Origin: Oryzias latipes
Taxonomy: Eukaryota > Chordata > Actinopteri > Beloniformes > Adrianichthyidae
Length of the DNA stretch: 64,000 bases
NCBI RefSeq assembly: GCF_002234675.1
Contig: NC_019879.2
Location: 16,620,464 to 16,684,463, forward strand
Reading direction: 5' to 3'
Part shown: one piece after another, positions 58,640 to 64,000 of the stretch
Position numbering within the stretch: the stretch's first letter is position 1
Layout: the number at the start of each line of letters is the position of its first letter
Program-made: the position numbers and the translations under genes
Notes under the pieces: model-generated
Told to the model about the DNA's origin: nothing
What the model saw: the letters and a program-made list of their open reading frames with translations, nothing else
Databases searched by the model: none

Positions 58640-61600
58640 TTAAACCATATACGAATTTACATCCTGGAGATTGTTTTTAAAGTAAAGGTCACACTCAATA
58701 TAGGAAGGCAAATTTCCAACGTCGAAACGTCCAGATATTTCATGAACATAAACTGGACTTCTGAAAAAAGAAAAAATGTTTTTAAACTTAATGAGCAGCA
58801 AAAACAGTTATGACAGTTATAGCTTCATGTTCAACTGCTGGTTTGAATTTATGCCTGTGCGGTTTACATATTAAAGTGCTTTCAAACAAAGTAGACCAGT
58901 CTTATTGAAAAAAAAAATCAATTTACCATCTTTGAGAGAATAACTGGATGAGATCAAATTAAAAGAAATTTGAGGTTCTGATATACTGTATATTCATTAA
59001 ACCAGACCGCTTTATTTAGACATGTGGTCTTGTGCATTATGTGCTTCATCTTTCTAAATAATTTGAAGTCCACTCCGATCATCTTTGACCTACTGTAAAA
59101 GCCTTCCCAGTGGTCTTTCAATTATAATTATTCAATTTTTAGCCCAAAAAAACCTGTGGCCTTTTCTAGTACAGTTTCTGCAGAGTGGCAGTAGTTCACT
59201 AGTAATTCGCCTTTGAGTTGTGGACGGGAGCATTGCTGCGGATTAACTCCGCCCCACTTCCTCTCCCCGTTGCAGAGAGCTCTCTTTATGCGCTCTCCCG
59301 CTAGCTTACAGCCCCTTCAACCTAACATTACTGGTGAAACAGAAATGGCGAGCGATATTGGAGCTAACCAGCTGTACAGTTTGGAGCCACATGCCAGCTT
59401 AGACGAGGAAAACAAAGACGAACATGGATCTATATGTCTGCAAGTGGATGAATCCAAAGTAGGCAGAAGGAGGAGCTTGTGGCCCATCCGGTGTATTTTC
59501 TATGTCCCAAATATGCTCTTTTTTAAACTGCATTTTTTGGTCTGCACTAGATTTACAACAATTTGAATCAAGAAATATTCAGAAACACAATTTTCAGCTT
59601 AATATATTTCCTCCATCGTGAGAAAAATGTCACAAGAACGTGTTAAATACACTAAAAACACAATTTTCATCAGTGGGTTTGTCACCCTTGTGCTATCTTA
59701 GATGACCCCACCCTTACATTGACTTTTTCCCCTACCATGACAAAGGTGGATAAAGGTTGAAAGATTTCATGTAATCCATGGACACCAGTGAAGATCACAA
59801 ATCATTGAAAAAAATTGTTCAGCACACTGTCTAGTGGGTCTAGATGACCCAACTCCCAACGTTAAAGTGTCTAGGATAGCACAAGGGTTAAGTGAGACTT
59901 TTACAATATTTAATTCTGTATTAGTATTACAGTGTTGATACTAATTATGTACTAGTTTTATTGCAAGTTTTTTGACTTCCATAAAACTAGATTTAAACAG
60001 CCAAAAGGCTAAAAACTAATTTCCACCTTAAAGCTGCTGTGTTCAACTCCACACCCAGGTGCTGCATCCTTCCTTTAAAAATATATCTCACTTCTTTTGT
60101 TGGAGCGCACCTGATACAGGTAATCAGCAGTATGCAGGGCAAGAACTACAGGAGAACAGGACATTGACCCTTGTGGGCTGGAGTTGGACACACCTACCTC
60201 AATGTTTAGCAGAAAACCTTTAGGTTTTAAAATGGTTTAAAACAAGGGCTCACAGCTTTGTGTTAAAGGAATGTTGCAGAATAACTGAACAAAATCTTTG
60301 AATTAAATGAAAAAATCAATTCTAAAAGAAGCATCGGAATTTACCTTGAAATAAGCCAAGATATAAAATTTCCTGGAGCATCTTTCTCTTCAATAGGAGC
60401 TTCCTGTGGATACAAGAAGAACTTAAATGTTTGCATTAAAAATTATTGTTCAAAATTAATATCAAATTTACCATCTTTTCCCTCAGGAATGTGTCCAGCA
60501 GATGAAGGCTGTTCTTTGAAAGCACATAGAAGCAAGGGCACTGAAAGCCAACAGAAGATCATTAAAGTTTCACTGACAGTGGAGAAAAAAAGTGCAATGT
60601 AGATGAGATCATCTCCTGATTCTATACAAGAACTATTTATATTTTTATTTATAAAATAGAATTTGAGGAGAGATTTTATGCAGATATAACAATCCTAAAG
60701 CAGGAATCGAGTTCCCAACAGAAGATGGTCATTCTGCTGTCAGGATTTGTTGTGTATATGAGTCATTTTGGATTTCAAGACAAGTAAGCCTTTACTATTT
60801 TCTGCTACATATTCAGCAGTAGTAGGTAATAAAGTGTCAAAGGCTTGATTAGCTAAGCTTACAGATCAATTGTGCAATTTTTATTATACTATATATTTGT
60901 TAATAACAAAACTTGATGCAACCCTAATACTAACTTTAGCCGAAAACAGAGTTTGTAATCTATAGTAATATTGTATTTTAGGGGGTACTTCAGACTTATT
61001 TGGTATTTTCAAAACTATTTTCAAGCATTCTTTTTTCTTAGTTTGTGTACATTTGATCTTAAGACAAGTACATTTTAGGCAAAAATGACATAATTTAGCA
61101 TTTTGTCATTCACCTATTGGCATAGCCTGTCAGGGGTCTCCACATTGGCTTTCACTGAGTCGCACAGGAGGTTTGGCAGAGAGTTTTATGCCAGATGCCC
61201 TTCCTATCAACCCTGTATTTTATCTGGGCTAGGAACCGGCACAGCGGGACCAAGACTTGGGCCCCCATGCCTACACATTTAGACAGCAGCATGGAGGGTC
61301 TTGCCCAAGGATTAGATGAAGCTCATCGTTTCCCTGGTTTCCCATGCGCCAGTTCAACGGAGCTATCCAGCCGCTATGTTTAGTATTTTGTATGTGGATC
61401 ATTTGAAATATGGTGGGTGGGAAGTAAACTGTCTTCCAATTCCAAAAAATGACCCTTAAAAATATTTAAAAATGACCAGTTTAGAATAAAAACAAACATG
61501 ACAAAAACACTTATGAAAAACATTTTAACTTACTGCCCTCCTGGACGTTGTGTCTGAAGGAAGAGGTTTCTCCCTCATACAGCAGACCTGAAGATCTCTG

Positions 61601-62495
61601 TCTACTTCCAGAATTCCATACTTTCTTGTTTCTGCAGGGGAGCGTGTGCACATTTATTCATAAGTTATAAACAGAGTTCTGTGATGGGACATATGTCCTA
61701 GTCTTTTTTTAATTTTTAATTATTTTTCTGACTTCTGAAGCGGCTCACCCTCATCCCTGCACAGGTATGACAGCACCACACAGCTGTCTTCACACTTTGC
61801 TTGGACATCTGCAAACCTCTTCTTCACCTCTTTGAGGCTGAAGTCCTCTTTGAAGAGGGTGTCCCTGTTCAGACAAAGTTTCTAGTGTCAGAACAAGGCT
61901 AAATGTCTTTGTTTTCACATGGGTTTTAATAAAACAAAACAAGAAAATCCTACCCTCCAACAACAACAATGTGGTCCTCAATTTTAAAGTGATGTACAGC
62001 CAGCTGTAAACAGGCCACAGCACCGAGACGCCCCTGGCGGATTTGCAGGTTAAAAAAAAATTATGAACAATTTAATACTTAAAAGAAGTAGGAGAAAAAC
62101 TTAATCAAATTTTTTATTTGGAAAAAGTTGATACTTCATTGCTTATGGTCTGATCGCTGAGAATCCGGACGTTTGTGAACCTTTGAGCCCACTCCTGAAA
62201 TGCAGCCTCGTAGAGAGCGTTCGTCTGTAGAGGAAGACGTTAGTCCGTAAACTGAACACGAATTAAGTTACTGAACGGCATCGATCAGCAAAGCTGCACT
62301 CACCACCACGTAAATGCAGTCAACAAATCCACAGGAGGTCAGAGCCTGGACCCAGTGAGAGATCAGCGCACAGCTCCCCACCGGCAGGAGCGGCTTAGCG
62401 ACCCCTGCCAGGTGAGCGAACTTCCCGCTGCTGTCAGAGGCAACATCCCTCTGGAGCCTTGTACCGTAGCCGGCGGCGAGAATCACAGCTTTCAT
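58640..62495 (-). CDS. Single-domain sugar-1-phosphate nucleotidyltransferase-like protein (9 exons, 274 aa)
   Basis: The family reaction is NTP + sugar-1-phosphate to NDP-sugar + PPi; the substrate cannot be told from sequence. Exons: 62495-62304, 62224-62135, 62033-61954, 61864-61749, 61631-61534, 60540-60472, 60403-60345, 58760-58640, which join to 825 nt in one frame. That is eight coding exons as listed; a ninth would be a non-coding first exon if one exists. NTP_transferase motifs in order: 'ILAAGYGTRL' (residues 5-14), 'KPLLPVG' (K34), 'VVVGGDTLF' (D122), 'KYGILEVD', 'REKPLP' (K181), 'GNFISWLI' and 'ISGRFDVGN' (D248). These correspond to the nucleotide-binding loop, substrate lysines and metal-binding aspartates of RmlA-type enzymes. 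There is no C-terminal hexapeptide beta-helix as in GMPPB or eIF2B subunits, and no signal peptide or membrane segment. Motif completeness argues for an active cytosolic enzyme. I do not recognise the vertebrate gene name. A UTP- or CTP-dependent relative, or a moonlighting protein, cannot be ruled out. Confidence 0.85.
59106..59680 (+). repeat. Interspersed repeat family A, copy 4
   Basis: It starts 'cccagtggtctttcaattata' and ends 'cacaattttcatcagtgggttt'. It is the best-preserved copy in the window. It contains a short frame from 59345 (M-A-S-D-I-G-A-N-Q-L-Y-S-L-E-P) that is also visible, decayed, in copy 2. It lies in the last intron of the nucleotidyltransferase gene. Confidence 0.65.
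61110..61380 (+). repeat. Common teleost interspersed repeat, middle fragment
   Basis: The stretch 'tttatgccagatgcccttcctatcaaccctgtattttatctgggctaggaaccggcac' is a familiar fish repeat body, probably the same family as 45541-45640. It lies in the nucleotidyltransferase intron 61533-60541. Class not resolved. Confidence 0.55.
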
Positions 62496-62757
62496 TGAGA
62501 CTCGAAGTCTAAAAAACGATTAGTGATGATAGCATGCGGCGCTGTTTAACTGGAACGTGAAGTAACCAGTTAAGAGATGCAGAGTTCAAGTTTGATTCAT
62601 AGTCTCGCGATATTTGAAGCAAGGGGCGTGGTCAAATGCTACACATCTGATAGTAAACCAGAGCAGCTCCGTTACGTTTACATTAACGATTAAAAAACGT
62701 AAAAACTATACAAGAAACTACGACGGAGTTTTAGGGCCACGGTGAGGAAAAAAAATT
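62496..62757. other. Upstream region of the nucleotidyltransferase gene
   Basis: This 260-bp interval should contain the promoter of the minus-strand gene. I see no clear TATA box. A copy of 'gacggagttttagggccac' near 62722-62740 resembles 'gacagagttttatggccac' at 62989-63007 inside the adjacent transposon, so the transposon may begin earlier than its inverted repeat. Confidence 0.4.
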
Positions 62758-64000
62758 CTGGCCAACATGACGAGATTAAAGTCGTCATGTCGACCTTAAT
62801 CTTGTCATGACGAGAGAAAACTCGACACAAAGTTTCGAGAAAAAACTCGTCGTGTCGAGATAAAGTCGAAATAAAGTTTCGAGATTAAAGTCGCAATGTT
62901 GCGCGAGAGCAGTGAAGCTGAGTCTTTCAGGAGTATTCAGTGTTATGGCTAATGTTAGTGAGCTAAGGGCTTTGTATTTAAGAGTTTACGACAGAGTTTT
63001 ATGGCCACAAAAAAAGTAATTTTATTAGGAGATAAAAACTCGTAAATTTACGGGAAAAAAGTCATAGATTAACAAGGAGAAAACCCCGAAGTTGTCTGTT
63101 TATCGGAGCCTATCTTGAAGATGAAAGATGTGGAGCCTTTTGTGAAGCTTTATTTTCGGATTATAGGTTTAAAACAAAGAGATTCTGAACCTTTTGGCGA
63201 CTCAAAATCAGATTATTGTTAGTGGAGCCGTCTTTCCGGGTATTTGTAAAATAAGGAGCTCAGAGACACGTTTCGGTGTAGAGGACCGCTGCAGCCTTTA
63301 TTCTCCTTTTCATTCACATAACCTGAAGTTCATCTGTCACATTGCGTCACGAATCCGTCATCCGATCACCAATGCGGAAGTAAACAGTGTTACATACGCC
63401 CCCTCCTGCAGATGAAGCGACCCGTTTGATCATTAAAAAACAAAGATGAATGAAAATAGTCTGTTATATTAGCATTACAACGTTGAAAAAGGCAAAAAGT
63501 GGTTCTCCTCCTCAGACGGAAGCATCACACAAACATAGAGATCTGGTCTTTGGAGGAGGAAGAAAGGATTCAAGCAAACAGCTGCAGGGACACCCGATGC
63601 CGGCTTCATCATATGGCTGCAGAGTATGGAGGCAGAGATCCTGCAAACCAACCATCAATAAATAAAACTTTAATAACTTGTAAATCAAACAAATGAGCTT
63701 CCAGACATTTGGAACGTTATCAATAAACATTCAGCTCACCTGTTCAACAAAGTTTAGTCGGTCTGATCTGCTGCTGCACGGCGTTCACCTGCTTCTCTGC
63801 ATTCTCACTTCCACAATAATCTCGTAAATTTACGAGTTTTTTTCTCTCTCGCGCGCAACATTGCGACTTTAATCTCGAAACTTTATTTCGACTATTATCT
63901 CGACAAGACGAGTTTTTTCTCGAAACTTTGTGTCGAGTTTTCTCTCGTCATGACAAGATTAAGGTCGACATGACGACTTTAATCTCGCCACGTTGGCCAG
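62758..64000. mobile_element. DNA transposon with ~150-bp terminal inverted repeats, running to the window edge
   Basis: The left repeat 62758-62909 ('ctggccaacatgacgagatt..ttgcgcgagag') is matched in inverted orientation by 63847-64000 ('ctctcgcgcgcaacattgcg..acgttggccag') with only a handful of differences. The repeats are themselves rich in 'cgagattaaag', 'gtcgacatgacg' and 'tttcgag' subrepeats. A palindrome 'cgtaaatttacg' lies just inside the right repeat, with a related copy near 63043. The ~940-bp interior has no transposase frame, so the copy is non-autonomous. The element may extend past base 64000, since the window cuts exactly at the end of the repeat. Confidence 0.8.

Overview
The window is vertebrate nuclear DNA, almost certainly from a ray-finned (teleost) fish. 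The genes are split by GT-AG introns, the intergenic DNA is AT-rich, and the interspersed repeats are of fish type: an L2-like LINE end, a Tx1/L1-like LINE fragment, a tRNA-headed SINE, hAT-like miniature elements and a long GATA microsatellite. I cannot name the species. All exon models were built by hand from splice sites, reading frame and remembered protein families. Every model gives an open frame whose exon lengths sum to a multiple of three.

Layout, left to right. 1-1015: 3' end of an L2-like LINE. 2078-20101, minus: stat4, 23 coding exons, 738 aa, with several miniature transposons and a near-perfect foldback repeat in its introns. 20102-21845: intergenic DNA between head-to-head genes. 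21846-34361, plus: wdr75, 21 exons, 834 aa. 34362-39632: intergenic DNA with a poly-G tract, probably including the slc40a1 3' UTR. 39633-44451, minus: slc40a1 (ferroportin), 8 exons, 562 aa, with an iron-responsive element in its 5' leader and a promoter carrying a palindromic E-box. 44830-53284: gene-poor, with a (GATA)n tract. 53285-58469, plus: a two-cistron locus. An upstream frame (ASDURF, prefoldin-like, 83 aa) ends 10 nt before the ATG of asnsd1 (608 aa), and the two share one exon. 58640-62495, minus: a 9-exon gene for a 274-aa single-domain sugar-nucleotidyltransferase-like protein, tail-to-tail with asnsd1. 62758-64000: a transposon with terminal inverted repeats of about 150 bp, reaching the window edge.

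The order wdr75(+), slc40a1(-), asnsd1(+) matches human chromosome 2q32, where STAT4 is also located, so most of the window is an old conserved block. The genes are functionally unrelated: cytokine signalling, ribosome biogenesis, iron export, an amidotransferase-like protein with a chaperone-complex uORF, and nucleotide-sugar-type chemistry. I found no new multi-gene system. The points most worth a second look are the ASDURF/asnsd1 bicistron, the compact nucleotidyltransferase gene, and the layered iron and lysosome-type control signals at slc40a1.
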